Source: Actinospica durhamensis
Lineage (GTDB): Bacteria; Actinomycetota; Actinomycetes; Streptomycetales; Catenulisporaceae
Direction of reading: 5' to 3'
Assembly (NCBI RefSeq): GCF_018139695.1
Contig: NZ_JAGSOG010000025.1
Coordinates: forward strand, 1 to 53,405
DNA length: 53,405 nt
A program made the translations under genes and the position numbers. The notes beneath the pieces are model-generated. The model saw only the letters and a list, made by a program, of their open reading frames with translations. It was not told the origin of the DNA and did not search any database. Of this stretch, positions 1 through 9,469 are shown piece by piece (within the stretch, counting starts at the first letter, position 1; every line of letters starts with the position of its first letter).

Positions 1-1572
1 GGCTCCGGCATCCCCACCCCCCGCGTCGCGGACAAGGGCCTGCGCCGCGGCGCCCTCGGCCTGCTCTCGAGCGTGGTCATCGGGGTCGCCTCGACCGCCC
101 CGGCCTACAGCACCGCCGCCACGCTCGGCCTGGTCATCGCCCTGGTCGGGATCCACGGCCCGGGCGTGCTGATCGCCTCGTTCGTCCCGATGCTGTGCAT
201 CGCGTTCGCCTTCCGGGAGTGGAACGCGCTCGATCCCGACTGCGGCACGACCTTCACCTGGACCACCCGCGCGTTCGGCCCGTGGGCCGGGTGGATGGGC
301 GGCTGGGGCATCATCGCCGCCTGCGTGGTGGTCATGTCGAGCGTCTCGCAGATCGCCGCGCAGTACACGTTCCTGCTGTTCGGGGCGGACGGCCTGGCCG
401 GGAACCAGGTCTGGGTGACCGTCGGCGGAGTGGCCTTCATCGCCCTGCTGACCGGCGTGTGCTACCTGGGCATCGAGATCTCCGCGCGCCTGCAGTTCGC
501 GCTGCTGGCGATCGAGCTGTTGACGGTGCTCGCGTTCGCGGTCACCGCCCTGGTCAAGGCGTACACCGGGCACGCGCTGCCCGGCGGCTCGCACGCCTCG
601 CTGTCCTGGTTCGACCCGTTCCACGGCTCGTTCACCTCGGTGTCCGACGCGTTCCTGCTCGCGGTGTTCATCTACTGGGGTTGGGACACCGCGCTGAGCG
701 TCAACGAGGAGACCAAGGACTCCACGCGCACGCCCGGACGCGCCGCGGTGATCGCGACCCTGATCCTGGTCGCCGTGTTCGCGCTGGCCGGCACCGCGGT
801 CCTGGCCTTCGCCGGACCGGGCTTCCTCGCGAACAACAGCGGCGACCTGTTCGGCGCGCTCTCCTCCGCGGTGCTCGGCAGCTGGGCCGGCAAGGTACTG
901 ATCATCTCGGTGCTGACCTCGGCCGCCGCCTCCACGCAGACCACGATCATGCCCACCGCCCGGGCCACCCTGGCGATGGCCGCGCACGGCGCGCTGCCGG
1001 CCCGCTTCTCGCGCGTCCACCCGAAGCTGCGCACCCCGGGCTTCTCCACCGTCGCGATGGGCGTGGTCTCGGCGCTGCTGTTCGTGCTGCTCTCGGCCGT
1101 CTCGACGAACGTGCTGTCCGACTCGGCCTCCGCGGTGGGCCTGCTCATCGCCTTCTACTACGGCATCACCGGCTTCGCCTGCACCTGGCACTTCCGCCGT
1201 ACGCTGCGCGCCAGCCCCCGCAACCTGTGGCTGCGCGGCATCCTCCCGGCTCTCGGCGCGCTGGTGATGCTCGGCGCCTTCGTCTTCTCGGTCACCTCGT
1301 ACTGGCCCGCGGACAGCAGCAGCTCGAGCTTCGCGGGCATCGGCGGCATCTTCCTGATCGGCGCGGGCTCGCTGCTGCTCGGCGTGGTGCTGATGCTGCT
1401 GTGCCGGCTGCGCCTGCCGGACTTCTTCGCCGGCCGCACCCTCAACGCCGCCACCCCCACCCTCGCCGACGCCGAACTCGACGCGATCGCGGTATCCGCC
1501 GCGATCCCCGGCGCCGACACCAGCACCAGCACCAGCACCAGCACCACCGTCAGTTCCAGGAGCACACTGTGA
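1..1572 (+). CDS. APC-superfamily amino acid permease (5' truncated)
   Basis: The frame is open from the first base, so the true start lies upstream and 523 residues are visible. The sequence is a chain of hydrophobic segments typical of the amino acid-polyamine-organocation family; SVVIGVASTAPAYSTAATLG matches the unwound TM1 region that binds substrate in this family. A cytosolic tail after the last membrane segment ends in a Ser/Thr run encoded by four ACCAGC hexamers at 1519-1542. The stop overlaps the GTG of the amidohydrolase gene by 4 bases, so the two are translationally coupled and the permease may import that enzyme's amide-like substrate. The substrate itself cannot be read from sequence. 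Confidence 0.9.
   Translation, partial: GSGIPTPRVADKGLRRGALGLLSSVVIGVASTAPAYSTAATLGLVIALVGIHGPGVLIASFVPMLCIAFAFREWNALDPDCGTTFTWTTRAFGPWAGWMGGWGIIAACVVVMSSVSQIAAQYTFLLFGADGLAGNQVWVTVGGVAFIALLTGVCYLGIEISARLQFALLAIELLTVLAFAVTALVKAYTGHALPGGSHASLSWFDPFHGSFTSVSDAFLLAVFIYWGWDTALSVNEETKDSTRTPGRAAVIATLILVAVFALAGTAVLAFAGPGFLANNSGDLFGALSSAVLGSWAGKVLIISVLTSAAASTQTTIMPTARATLAMAAHGALPARFSRVHPKLRTPGFSTVAMGVVSALLFVLLSAVSTNVLSDSASAVGLLIAFYYGITGFACTWHFRRTLRASPRNLWLRGILPALGALVMLGAFVFSVTSYWPADSSSSSFAGIGGIFLIGAGSLLLGVVLMLLCRLRLPDFFAGRTLNAATPTLADAELDAIAVSAAIPGADTSTSTSTSTTVSSRSTL
1519..1542 (+). repeat. ACCAGC hexanucleotide microsatellite inside the permease gene
   Basis: Four ACCAGC units encode the Thr-Ser repeat at the C-terminus of the permease. 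Unit changes stay in frame, so length variation would be tolerated in this tail. Confidence 0.8.
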
Positions 1573-3197
1573 CCCAGCACCCCGACCTCATCATCCGCGA
1601 CGGCGCGATCCGCACCATCGACCCCGCCCACCCGCGCGCCGAGGCGATCGCCGTCACCGGCGAGCGCATCACCGCGGTCGGGACGAACGAGGAGATCACC
1701 GCGCTGGCCGGGCCCGGCACCGAGACGATCGGCGTCGGCGGCAGGACCGTCATGCCGGGCGTCGTGGACGCGCACAACCACATCCGTCTCGGCGCCAACA
1801 CCCGCGCCGTACAGCTCGCCGGGGCCGAGACGCTCGACGAGATCCGGGCCCGCATCGCCGCGCACATCGCGGCGCACCCGGACGCCGACTGGATCGAGGG
1901 CGAGGGCTGGAACTACGCCGCGATCCCCGGCGGGACGCCCACCGCCGCGATGATCGACGAGGTCTGCCAGGGCCGGCCGGCCTGGCTGTTCTCCTACGAC
2001 GTGCACACCGTCTGGCTCAACGGCGCGGGGCTGCGCCGCTGGGGCATCCACGCGCAGGGCGACACCGTCCCGTTCGGGCGCCCCGAGTACGGCCCCGACC
2101 GCCGCCCGACCGGATTCGTGCGCGACTTCGCCGTCCTCGGCATCCACCCGATCGGGCAGCGGGCGCTGGAGGCCGTGCTGCCCGGCTACGGCAAGGACGC
2201 CCAGTACGAGCGCGTGGTGGAGAACCTGCGCGCCGCGGCCCGGTTCGGCATCACCACGATCGTGGAGCCGCAGAACGGGATCGGGGACATCGCGCTGTTC
2301 CAGCGCGCCAGGGAGGAGGGCGAGCTGCGCTCCCGGCTGGTCGCCGCGCTCATGTTCTCCCCCGAATCAGACCCCGATGACCTGGACCGGTTCACCGAGG
2401 CCAAGCGCGCCTTCGACGACGACCGGCTGCGGGTGGGCCCGGTGAAGCTGTACATCGACGACGTGGTCGAGCCGCACACCGCCGCGCTGCTCGCCCCGTA
2501 CCACAACCACCCCGGGCACGGGGAGACGTTCTGGGCGCCGAGCGAGTTCGCCGACCTGCTGCTGCGCCTGGAACGCAGGGGGCTGCAGGCCTTCACGCAC
2601 GCCACCGGGGACCGCGGTATCCGGACCGTGCTCGACGCGGTCGCGCACGCGCGCGAGGTCCACGGCCCGCGCGACGCGCGCCACCAGATCGTGCACGTCG
2701 AGTGCCTGCATCCGGACGACATCGGGCGCTTCGCCGAACTCGGCGTGGTCGCGTGCATGCAGCCCCGGCACGCCGGTCCGGACCTGGTCGCCGAGTGGCG
2801 CGAGAACATCGGCCCGGAGCGCGAGCGGCTCGCCTGGGCGATGCGCAGCCTGGCCGACGCCGGCGCGGTGCTGGCCTTCTCCAGCGACTGGAACGTGGGC
2901 GAGATGGACCCGATGGTCGGCATCTACTCCGCGCTCACCCGCGCCGACCTGACCGGGCAGCACGCGTGGAACGTGGCCGAGACGCTGGACCTGGACCGGA
3001 CCCTGCGCGCCTACACCGCGGGCAGCGCCCACTCGATCTTCGCCGAGGGCGATCGCGGAACCCTGACACCCGGCCGCTACGCGGACGTCATCACCCTGTC
3101 GAACGACCTCGACGAGACCGAGCCGCTCGGCATCCTCGAGACCTCGGTCGAGCTCACCGTCACCGGCGGCGAGATCGTGCACCGCACCCGGCTGTGA
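1569..3197 (+). CDS. Amidohydrolase family protein (YtcJ-like, amidohydrolase 3)
   Basis: 542 residues. The GTG start overlaps the upstream stop (GTGA), which fixes the start even though the frame is open far upstream. The protein has the N-terminal small beta domain (DLIIRDGAIRTID), the metal-binding VVDAHNH motif (His69, His71), later metal-site segments THATG and HVECLHPDD, and AFSSDWNV with the catalytic-type Asp. The C-terminal GTLTPGRYADVITLSNDL strand is typical of metal-dependent hydrolases such as YtcJ and exoenzyme-regulatory AepA proteins. It probably hydrolyses an amide or similar bond in a small molecule brought in by the coupled permease. The exact substrate is unknown. Confidence 0.9.
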   Translation: MTQHPDLIIRDGAIRTIDPAHPRAEAIAVTGERITAVGTNEEITALAGPGTETIGVGGRTVMPGVVDAHNHIRLGANTRAVQLAGAETLDEIRARIAAHIAAHPDADWIEGEGWNYAAIPGGTPTAAMIDEVCQGRPAWLFSYDVHTVWLNGAGLRRWGIHAQGDTVPFGRPEYGPDRRPTGFVRDFAVLGIHPIGQRALEAVLPGYGKDAQYERVVENLRAAARFGITTIVEPQNGIGDIALFQRAREEGELRSRLVAALMFSPESDPDDLDRFTEAKRAFDDDRLRVGPVKLYIDDVVEPHTAALLAPYHNHPGHGETFWAPSEFADLLLRLERRGLQAFTHATGDRGIRTVLDAVAHAREVHGPRDARHQIVHVECLHPDDIGRFAELGVVACMQPRHAGPDLVAEWRENIGPERERLAWAMRSLADAGAVLAFSSDWNVGEMDPMVGIYSALTRADLTGQHAWNVAETLDLDRTLRAYTAGSAHSIFAEGDRGTLTPGRYADVITLSNDLDETEPLGILETSVELTVTGGEIVHRTRL

Positions 3198-3208
3198 CGT
3201 GAGTACCA

Positions 3209-3244
3209 CCCGGCCGCCGGATCGAGCCAGGTCCGGCGGCCGGG
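3209..3244 (+). terminator. Intrinsic-type hairpin after the amidohydrolase
   Basis: A perfect 13-bp inverted repeat (3209-3221 with 3232-3244, 10-base loop) starts 12 bases after the stop codon. There is no T-tract, as is common for actinomycete terminators. Confidence 0.6.
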
Positions 3245-3380
3245 ATAGATCCGGCCGGATGGTGAGACGGCCGGCCCATCGGCTTGACTTCGGCCGCGCG
3301 CCCACGGGATCGTTCGGGTGTGCGTACGCAGCTTCTCGTACTCTGCGAGCGCGTCGGCTGACCGCGGTCCACCGGACTGC

Positions 3381-3439
3381 GTGACCATCGAAAGCCGACG
3401 CGCTACCCCTCGTTTGCCCTAGGGCACGAGGGGTTTTTT
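3381..3439 (+). promoter_or_regulatory. Hairpin plus T6 with possible mini-ORF upstream of the ilvB-type gene (terminator or attenuator)
   Basis: An 8-bp stem (3406-3413 with 3426-3433) encloses the self-complementary GCCCTAGGGC and is followed directly by six T residues, a textbook intrinsic terminator. It ends only 54 bases before the start codon of the acetolactate-synthase-like gene. A 13-codon frame beginning GTG at 3381 ([13 protein letters not shown]) stops at the TAG at 3420-3422 in the centre of the hairpin. Either this is a second terminator of the upstream operon or a leader attenuator. The mini-ORF contains only one Ile and one Leu and no Val, so classical branched-chain attenuation is not strongly supported. 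Confidence 0.5.
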
Positions 3440-3493
3440 GTTGCCCTGATCCGTGCGGGAAGCCTCCTTCTCCAAGGTTCTCTAAGGAAGATC

Positions 3494-5305
3494 ATGAATC
3501 AGTACACTGGTACCCCACCCGGGACGGAGACGATGACCGGGGCACACGCGCTGGTCCGGGCCCTGGAGGCGTTGGGCGCGGACACGGTGTTCGGCATCCC
3601 CGGGAGCTCGATCCTGCCCGCCTACGATCCCCTCATGGACTCGGCCGAGGTCCGCCACATCCTGGTCCGGCACGAGCAGGGCGCCGGCCACGCGGCCACC
3701 GGGTACGCCCAGGCGACCGGCCGGGTCGGCGTCTGCATGGCCACATCGGGGCTGGGCGCGACGAACCTGGTCACCCCGATCGCCGACGCGTACATGGACT
3801 CGGTGCCGATCGTCGCCATCACCGGGCAGGTCTCGTCCCACGCGCTCGGCAGGGACTCGTTCCAGGAGGCCGACATCCGCGGGATGACGATGTCGATCAC
3901 CAAGCACAGCTACCTGGTCACCGACGCGGCCGACATCGCCCGCACGATCGCAGAGGCCTTCCACATCGCGAGCACCGGGCGCCCCGGCCCGGTGCTCGTC
4001 GACATCTGCAAGGACGCCCTGCAGGCCGAGACGGTGTTCCGCTGGCCGGTGGAGCTGCGGCTGCCCGGCTACCGTCCGGCGACCGCGCCGCACGCCAAGC
4101 CGATCCACGAGGCCGCCCGGCTGCTGGCCGCGGCGAAGCGGCCGGTCCTGTACGTGGGCGGCGGGGTGATCAAGGCCCGTGCGTCCGCCGAACTGCGTGT
4201 GCTGGCCGAGCTGACCGGCGCTCCGGTGGTGACCACGCTGATGGCGCGCGGCGCGTTCCCCGACAGCCACGAGCAGCACCTGGGGATGCCCGGCATGCAC
4301 GGCTCGGTCACCGCGGTGGCGGCGATGCAGAAGGCTGATCTGCTGCTCGCGCTCGGCGCCCGTTTCGACGACCGGGTCACCGGCCGGGCCGACTCCTTCG
4401 CCCCCGAGGCCACGGTGATCCACGCCGACATCGACCCGGCCGAGATCGGCAAGAACCGATCCGTGGCAGTGCCGATCGTCGGCGACGTCCGTGAGATCAT
4501 CAGTGCGCTGATCCATGCGGTGCGGCGCGAGCGGGAGTCGGCCGAGGACGGCCGGGCCTTCGACCACGCCGACTGGTGGGAACTGCTCGACACCCTGCGC
4601 AAGACCTACCCGCTGGGCTGCGACGCCCCCGCCGGGATGCTGACGCCGCAGCAGGTCATCGAGCGGATCGGACGCAGGGCCGGACCCGACGCGATCTACG
4701 CGGCCGGAGTGGGCCAGCACCAGATGTGGGCCTCGCAGTTCATCGGCTTCGAGAAGCCGGGCACCTGGCTCAACTCCGGCGGCGCCGGCACGATGGGCTA
4801 CGCGGTGCCCGCGGCCATGGGTGCGAAGGCCGGGCGGCCGCACGCGGTGGTCTGGGCGATCGACGGCGACGGCTGCTTCCAGATGACCAACCGGGAGCTG
4901 GCCACCTGCGCCCTGAACGGGCTCCCGATCAAGGTCGCGATCATCAACAACGGCTCGCTGGGCATGGTCCGCCAGCTGCAGAGCCTGTTCTACAACGAGC
5001 GCTACTCGCACACCGCGCTGCACTCCGGCCCGGGTGCGCGCACCGGGCCCGTCGCCGGCACCCGGGTCCCCGACTTCGTGCGGCTGGCCGACGCCATGGG
5101 CTGCGTCGGGCTGCGCTGCGAGCGGCCCGAGGACCTCGACGCCGTGATCGACCGGGCGATGGCGATCAACGACCGCCCGGTCGTGATCGACTTCATCGTC
5201 CACGAGGACACCATGGTGTGGCCGACGGTCGCGGCCGGCGCGAGCAACGACGAGATCATGGCCGCGCGCGGCATCCGCCCGGACTTCGGCGACCTGTCCG
5301 ACTGA
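3494..5305 (+). CDS. ilvB: Acetolactate synthase large subunit-type ThDP enzyme
   Basis: 603 residues, with an ATG preceded by TAAGGAAG. The three ThDP-enzyme domains are visible: N-terminal PYR domain with [11 protein letters not shown] and the activating Glu61 in HEQGAGH; a central FAD/DHON-like domain; and a C-terminal PP domain with the cofactor motif D457-GDG to [14 protein letters not shown] and [17 protein letters not shown] are typical of acetohydroxyacid synthases, which condense pyruvate to acetolactate in branched-chain amino acid synthesis. No ilvN regulatory subunit or ilvC follows, unlike the usual ilvBNC operon, so this may be a second, unregulated paralogue or a related carboligase. 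Leader hairpin upstream, strong terminator downstream: a monocistronic unit. Confidence 0.85.
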   Translation: MNQYTGTPPGTETMTGAHALVRALEALGADTVFGIPGSSILPAYDPLMDSAEVRHILVRHEQGAGHAATGYAQATGRVGVCMATSGLGATNLVTPIADAYMDSVPIVAITGQVSSHALGRDSFQEADIRGMTMSITKHSYLVTDAADIARTIAEAFHIASTGRPGPVLVDICKDALQAETVFRWPVELRLPGYRPATAPHAKPIHEAARLLAAAKRPVLYVGGGVIKARASAELRVLAELTGAPVVTTLMARGAFPDSHEQHLGMPGMHGSVTAVAAMQKADLLLALGARFDDRVTGRADSFAPEATVIHADIDPAEIGKNRSVAVPIVGDVREIISALIHAVRRERESAEDGRAFDHADWWELLDTLRKTYPLGCDAPAGMLTPQQVIERIGRRAGPDAIYAAGVGQHQMWASQFIGFEKPGTWLNSGGAGTMGYAVPAAMGAKAGRPHAVVWAIDGDGCFQMTNRELATCALNGLPIKVAIINNGSLGMVRQLQSLFYNERYSHTALHSGPGARTGPVAGTRVPDFVRLADAMGCVGLRCERPEDLDAVIDRAMAINDRPVVIDFIVHEDTMVWPTVAAGASNDEIMAARGIRPDFGDLSD

Positions 5306-5377
5306 CCCGAACACCGACGAGCCGACCCACCGACGAACCCCTGATCGCACCGAGGCCATCAGCCTCCTGGTACCAGC

Positions 5378-5428
5378 AGGTCATTCCGGCGCCGCTCACC
5401 GGCGAGACTGGAATGACCTTTCTTCTTT
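5378..5428 (+). terminator. Rho-independent terminator after ilvB
   Basis: A 10-bp perfect stem (5378-5387 with 5410-5419) with a GC-rich inner stem is followed by a pyrimidine-rich TTTCTTCTTT tract. Confidence 0.8.
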
Positions 5429-5438
5429 CCCCCGCTCC

Positions 5439-5450
5439 TAGACTGTAGCC
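5439..5450 (+). promoter_or_regulatory. -10 element of a leaderless promoter (SARP gene)
   Basis: TAGACT at 5439-5444 ends six bases before the GTG start at 5451, placing the transcription start at or next to the start codon. No Shine-Dalgarno is present. The MFS gene at 12381 has the same TAGACT-N6-GTG arrangement. Confidence 0.55.
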
Positions 5451-8400
5451 GTGAGCATCGCGTTGACCCTGCTGGAGGACGTGCGCTGGCGGGGAACCCC
5501 TGTGGTGGGCGAGCGCCCGCAGGCGCTGCTGGCCGCCCTCGCGGCGCACGACTGCCGCCCGGTGGGGTCGGCGGAGCTGATCGCGCTCGTCTGGGGCGAC
5601 GAGGTGCCGAGCAACGGCGTGAAGAGCCTCCAGGTGCTGGTCTCGCGGGCGCGCAGCGCGTGCGGGGCGGACGCGATCGTGCGGGACCCGGTCGGCTACC
5701 GGCTGGGTGCGGCGCCGGACGAGGTGGACAGCGTCCGGCTGGCCGGACTGGCCCGGACGGCGGCGTCCGCGCTCGACGGGGACGCGGCACGGGCCGCCGC
5801 GCTGGCACGCGAGGCGCTGGCGCTGGCCGAGGGCCTGACCCGGGTGGCGGACGAGGAGGACGGGCCGCTCGCGCAGGTGCGCCGGGGCGCGGCAGCGGAC
5901 GCGGCGTCCGCACGGGTGATCTTGGCGCGCGCTTCCAGCCGGACCGGGGCGCACGCGGACGCGCTGCCGGAGCTCGAACTGGCCCACGCCGCGTCCCCGC
6001 ATGACGAGTCGCTGCTGGCAGACCTGCTGGCCAGCGAGGCGGCCGTGCGCGGCCCTGCCGTGGCACTCGAACGTTACGAACGTTACCGCCGGGAGTTGCG
6101 TGACCGGCTCGGCGCGGATCCCGGTGAGCCGCTGCGGCGCGCGCACCGCGGTCTGCTGGCGCAGGACCGCCCGGTGCGCCGCGGGGTGCGCTACGAGGCG
6201 ACGGAGCTGATCGGCCGGGACGAGGATCTGGACCGGCTGCGTGCCCTGCTGGCCGGCTCGCGGGTGGTGTCCGTCGTCGGCACGGGCGGGCTCGGCAAGA
6301 CGCGGCTGGCGCACGTGCTCGCCCGGGAGGCGACGCAGCCGATCGTGCACTTCGTCGAACTGGCCGGCATCACGGCCGCCGAGGACGTCGCGGTGGAGGT
6401 CGGTTCCGTGCTCGGCGTCCGCGACTCGGTGAGTGGTCGCAGGACTCTGACGCCGCAGCAGCGGGCCGACGTCAGGGCCCGTATCGCGCAGCGGCTCGGG
6501 CAGGCGCCGGGGCTGCTGGTGCTGGACAACTGCGAGCACCTGATCGAGGCGGCGGCCGAACTCGTGGTCTTCCTGGTCGCCGCGACGCCCGACCTGCGCG
6601 TGCTCACCACCAGCCGGGCGCCGCTGGCGATCGCCGGCGAGCGCGTCTACCCGCTCGGCGAACTCGGCGCGGCCGACGCGGCCGAGCTCTTCCGCGAGCG
6701 GGCCATGGCGGCCCGGCCGGACGCGCGGCTGGACGAGCGGGTCCTGGCGCGCATCGTCGACCGGCTCGACGGACTGCCGCTGGCGATCGAGCTCGCCGCG
6801 GCCAAGGTCAGGGTCATGGCGGCGGAGGAGATCGACCGGCGGCTCGCGGACCGGTTCGCGCTGCTGCGCGGCGGCGACCGGAGCGCACCGGACCGACACC
6901 AGGCGCTGCTCACGGTCATCGAGTGGTCGTGGAACCTGCTCGAACCTGACGAACAACGTGCTCTGCGACGCCTGGCGCCGTTCCACGACGGGTTCACGCT
7001 GGAGGCCGCGGAGGCCGTGCTCGGAGCCGGCGCCATCGACGCGGTGCGCGGCCTGGTCGACCAGTCCCTGCTGAACGTGCGCGAGACGCCGGCCGGGGTG
7101 CGCTACCGGATGCTCGAGACCGTGCGCGAGTTCGGCCAGATCCAGCTGACTCACGCCGACGAGCAGGTTGCGGCACGCGCCGACGTACGCCGATGGGCCG
7201 TCACCTACGCGACCGCACAGTGGCTGCACTTCACCGGTGAGAGCCAGTTCGCCGCGGTCGACGCGCTGGACGCCGAGGAGACCAACCTCGCCGACGAGCT
7301 GCGCGGCGCGATCGCGGACGGCGACCGCGCCGCGCTCGTACAGCTGCTCGCGGCCCTCGGCATGCTCTGGACCATGCGCGGCGAGCACCTGCGGCTGCTC
7401 GTCCTGGCCGAGGCGGTCTCCGACGCGCTGCGCGACTGGGTGCCGGAGCCGGAGTTCGAGGACGCCGCCCGCGCCGCCGTGGCCATCACCATCAACAATG
7501 CCCTGATGATCTCCGGCGACCGCAACGCGTCGCTGCTGGCCCTGTTGCGCCGGCTCGGCCCCGACGACGGCACCTCCGTCTACCTCTCCGGCCTGGTCCG
7601 GGTGCTGCTGGCCTACGGCCCGGCCGACGCGCCCGGATTCCCCGGCCGGCTCGCCGAACTCGCCGAGGACCCGGACCGGCACACGGCCGCGGCCGCCAGC
7701 CTCTGGCTCAGCCACCAGCGCGAGAACGAGGGCGATCCGATCGGCGCCCGCGTGGCCGCCCAGCGCGTGCTCGACCTGTCCCGGAGCGTCGACGGCCCGT
7801 GGCAGCGGGCGATGCCGCACTCCCTGCTGGCCCAGCTGGCCATGCAGATCGGCGATCGGGCCGCCGCACTGGCCCACGCCGAGGCCGCGCTGCCGGTGAT
7901 GCAGCGGCTCGGCGCCCTCGACGACGAGATGCAGCTGCGCGCGCTGCTCGTGCTCGGCGCCGTCGCCGACGGCCGGCTGGCGGACGCGGAAGAGGATCTC
8001 GACCGGATCGAGAGCGTGCACGAGAGCGCGGTGCCGTTCGGCGCGACCGCGTTCCGGTACATCTGCCGGGCCGAACTGCTGCTCGCCTCCGGCGATCCCG
8101 CAGGCGGCCTGCGCCTCTACCGCGAATGCGCGGCCCGGCTGCGCGAGATCGAGCTGCCCGGCGTGATCAGGACGGGAACGGAACCGTGGAGCGCGTTCGG
8201 CGACGGGCTGACCCTGGCCGCGTACGCCTGGTACGCCACCGACGCCGACGTGGCGCAGGGACATGAGCTGTTCGCCGCCTGCCGGACCAGCGCACTCAAG
8301 GTACTGACATCGGATAACGCGCGCCTCGACTTCCCGGCCGTGGGCCTGCTGCTGTTCGCACTCGGCGCCTGGGGCCTGTTGCACGACGCCGCACCGACGC

Positions 8401-8615
8401 AGGAGGCCGTGCGGCTGCTCGCCCTCGCCGACCGGTTCGCCTACAGCCGGATGGTGCCGACGATGCAGTGGGAGCGGATCACGCCCCGGGCCGAGAAGGC
8501 GCTGCCGGGCCGGCTGAGCGAACTGCGGGCCGAATACGCCGACTGCCACGCCCCGGACCTGTTGACGCAGGCCTGGAACGTGGCGGAACGGCTGCCCGTA
8601 GGCGAGCGGGGCTAG
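5451..8615 (+). CDS. SARP/AfsR-like transcriptional regulator with NB-ARC and TPR-type regions
   Basis: 1054 residues. The N-terminal ~85 residues form a winged-helix DNA-binding domain (RPQALLAALAAHDCRPVGSA). A bacterial transcriptional activation (BTAD) helical domain follows to about residue 240 (ERYERYRRELRDRLGADPGEPLRRAHRGLL). A STAND-type NB-ARC ATPase has Walker A GTGGLGKTRL (~residue 280), Walker B LLVLDNCEH and the sensor LTTSRAPL. The long helical C-terminus is probably TPR-like. Such proteins activate secondary-metabolite or stress operons after ligand-triggered ATPase switching. The gene is transcribed from an apparently leaderless promoter and ends convergently with the ABC permease, sharing the four bases CTAG. 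Its target operon is not evident here. Confidence 0.88.
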   Translation: MSIALTLLEDVRWRGTPVVGERPQALLAALAAHDCRPVGSAELIALVWGDEVPSNGVKSLQVLVSRARSACGADAIVRDPVGYRLGAAPDEVDSVRLAGLARTAASALDGDAARAAALAREALALAEGLTRVADEEDGPLAQVRRGAAADAASARVILARASSRTGAHADALPELELAHAASPHDESLLADLLASEAAVRGPAVALERYERYRRELRDRLGADPGEPLRRAHRGLLAQDRPVRRGVRYEATELIGRDEDLDRLRALLAGSRVVSVVGTGGLGKTRLAHVLAREATQPIVHFVELAGITAAEDVAVEVGSVLGVRDSVSGRRTLTPQQRADVRARIAQRLGQAPGLLVLDNCEHLIEAAAELVVFLVAATPDLRVLTTSRAPLAIAGERVYPLGELGAADAAELFRERAMAARPDARLDERVLARIVDRLDGLPLAIELAAAKVRVMAAEEIDRRLADRFALLRGGDRSAPDRHQALLTVIEWSWNLLEPDEQRALRRLAPFHDGFTLEAAEAVLGAGAIDAVRGLVDQSLLNVRETPAGVRYRMLETVREFGQIQLTHADEQVAARADVRRWAVTYATAQWLHFTGESQFAAVDALDAEETNLADELRGAIADGDRAALVQLLAALGMLWTMRGEHLRLLVLAEAVSDALRDWVPEPEFEDAARAAVAITINNALMISGDRNASLLALLRRLGPDDGTSVYLSGLVRVLLAYGPADAPGFPGRLAELAEDPDRHTAAAASLWLSHQRENEGDPIGARVAAQRVLDLSRSVDGPWQRAMPHSLLAQLAMQIGDRAAALAHAEAALPVMQRLGALDDEMQLRALLVLGAVADGRLADAEEDLDRIESVHESAVPFGATAFRYICRAELLLASGDPAGGLRLYRECAARLREIELPGVIRTGTEPWSAFGDGLTLAAYAWYATDADVAQGHELFAACRTSALKVLTSDNARLDFPAVGLLLFALGAWGLLHDAAPTQEAVRLLALADRFAYSRMVPTMQWERITPRAEKALPGRLSELRAEYADCHAPDLLTQAWNVAERLPVGERG

Positions 8616-9469
8616 AGCTGCTTGCGGTAGCTGCGCACTGAGAGCGGCGCGAAGACGAGGATCACGCCGAGGCAGGCCAGCAGCGTCCAGCCCGCCTCGG
8701 CGCTCACCACGCCCTGGTTGGCCAGGTCGCGGGTCGCCGAGACCAGGTGCGAGACCGGGTTCACCTTCACGAAGGCGGCGAGCCAGCCCGGCAGGGTGCT
8801 GACGGGCACGAAGGCGTTGGACAGGAAAGTCAGCGGGAACAGGATCAGCATCGACATGCCCTGCACCGACTTCGCGCTCTTCGCGATCGTGCCGACCCAG
8901 GTGAAGATCCAGGCGAGCGACCAGCCGGTCAGCACCGCCAGCAGGACCGCGCCGAGCACGCCGAAGACGCCTCCGCCGGGCCGGTAGCCGATGATCAGGC
9001 CCGTCACGAAGGTCAGCCCGGCCGCGATCACGTAGCGCACCAGGTCCGCGATCATCGGACCGGCCAGCGGGGCGATCCGGGCCATCGGCAGCGCCTTGAA
9101 CCGGTCGAACACGCCCTTCTCCATGTCCTCGCGCAGCTGCACACCCGTGGCCATGCACGTGGTCAGCACGGTCTGCGCGACGATGCCCGGGATGAGCAGC
9201 GGCAGGTAGCTGTGCACGTCGCCGGAGACCGCGCCGCCGAAGAGGTAGGCGAACATCGCGGTGAACAGCAGCGGCTGGACCGTGACGTCCATGAACTGCT
9301 CGAGGTTGCGCCGCATCTTCTTCAGCGCGCGCCAGGCCATGATCAGCGTCTGGCTCAGGGTCTCGCCCACGCTGATGTGCGCGCGGGTGGCGGCCACCGC
9401 GGCGGCCGGATCCACCGGCCGCAGCGCGAAGTTCGGCGCGGGCGTCACGTCCGCGGTCAGAGTGCTCAT
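8612..9469 (-). CDS. ABC-2 type (DrrB-like) drug exporter permease
   Basis: 285 residues. ATG at 9469 overlaps the upstream ATPase stop by one base (TGATG), so this start is preferred to upstream open frame. Six hydrophobic segments with the ABC-2 signature around MSMLILFPLTFLSNAFVPVSTLPGWL. The phrase FDRFKALPMARIAPLAGPMIADL is characteristic of daunorubicin-resistance DrrB permeases. It forms the membrane part of a two-gene exporter, with the ATPase encoded immediately upstream. The substrate is unknown. The stop overlaps that of the convergent SARP gene. Confidence 0.9.
   Translation of the reverse strand: MSTLTADVTPAPNFALRPVDPAAAVAATRAHISVGETLSQTLIMAWRALKKMRRNLEQFMDVTVQPLLFTAMFAYLFGGAVSGDVHSYLPLLIPGIVAQTVLTTCMATGVQLREDMEKGVFDRFKALPMARIAPLAGPMIADLVRYVIAAGLTFVTGLIIGYRPGGGVFGVLGAVLLAVLTGWSLAWIFTWVGTIAKSAKSVQGMSMLILFPLTFLSNAFVPVSTLPGWLAAFVKVNPVSHLVSATRDLANQGVVSAEAGWTLLACLGVILVFAPLSVRSYRKQL

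Noticed and set aside
3199-3384. 61-codon plus-strand frame between amidohydrolase and ilvB
   Set aside because: It overlaps a terminator hairpin, is Arg-rich, lacks a ribosome site and a recognisable motif.
3198-3493. Possible T-box or other amino-acid riboswitch before ilvB
   Set aside because: No T-box sequence or specifier stem seen; only the simple hairpin with T6.
5256-9158. Very long open minus-strand frame of about 1300 codons
   Set aside because: It lies opposite the SARP gene and part of the permease; composition is Arg/Gly/His-rich without domains, a high-GC shadow.
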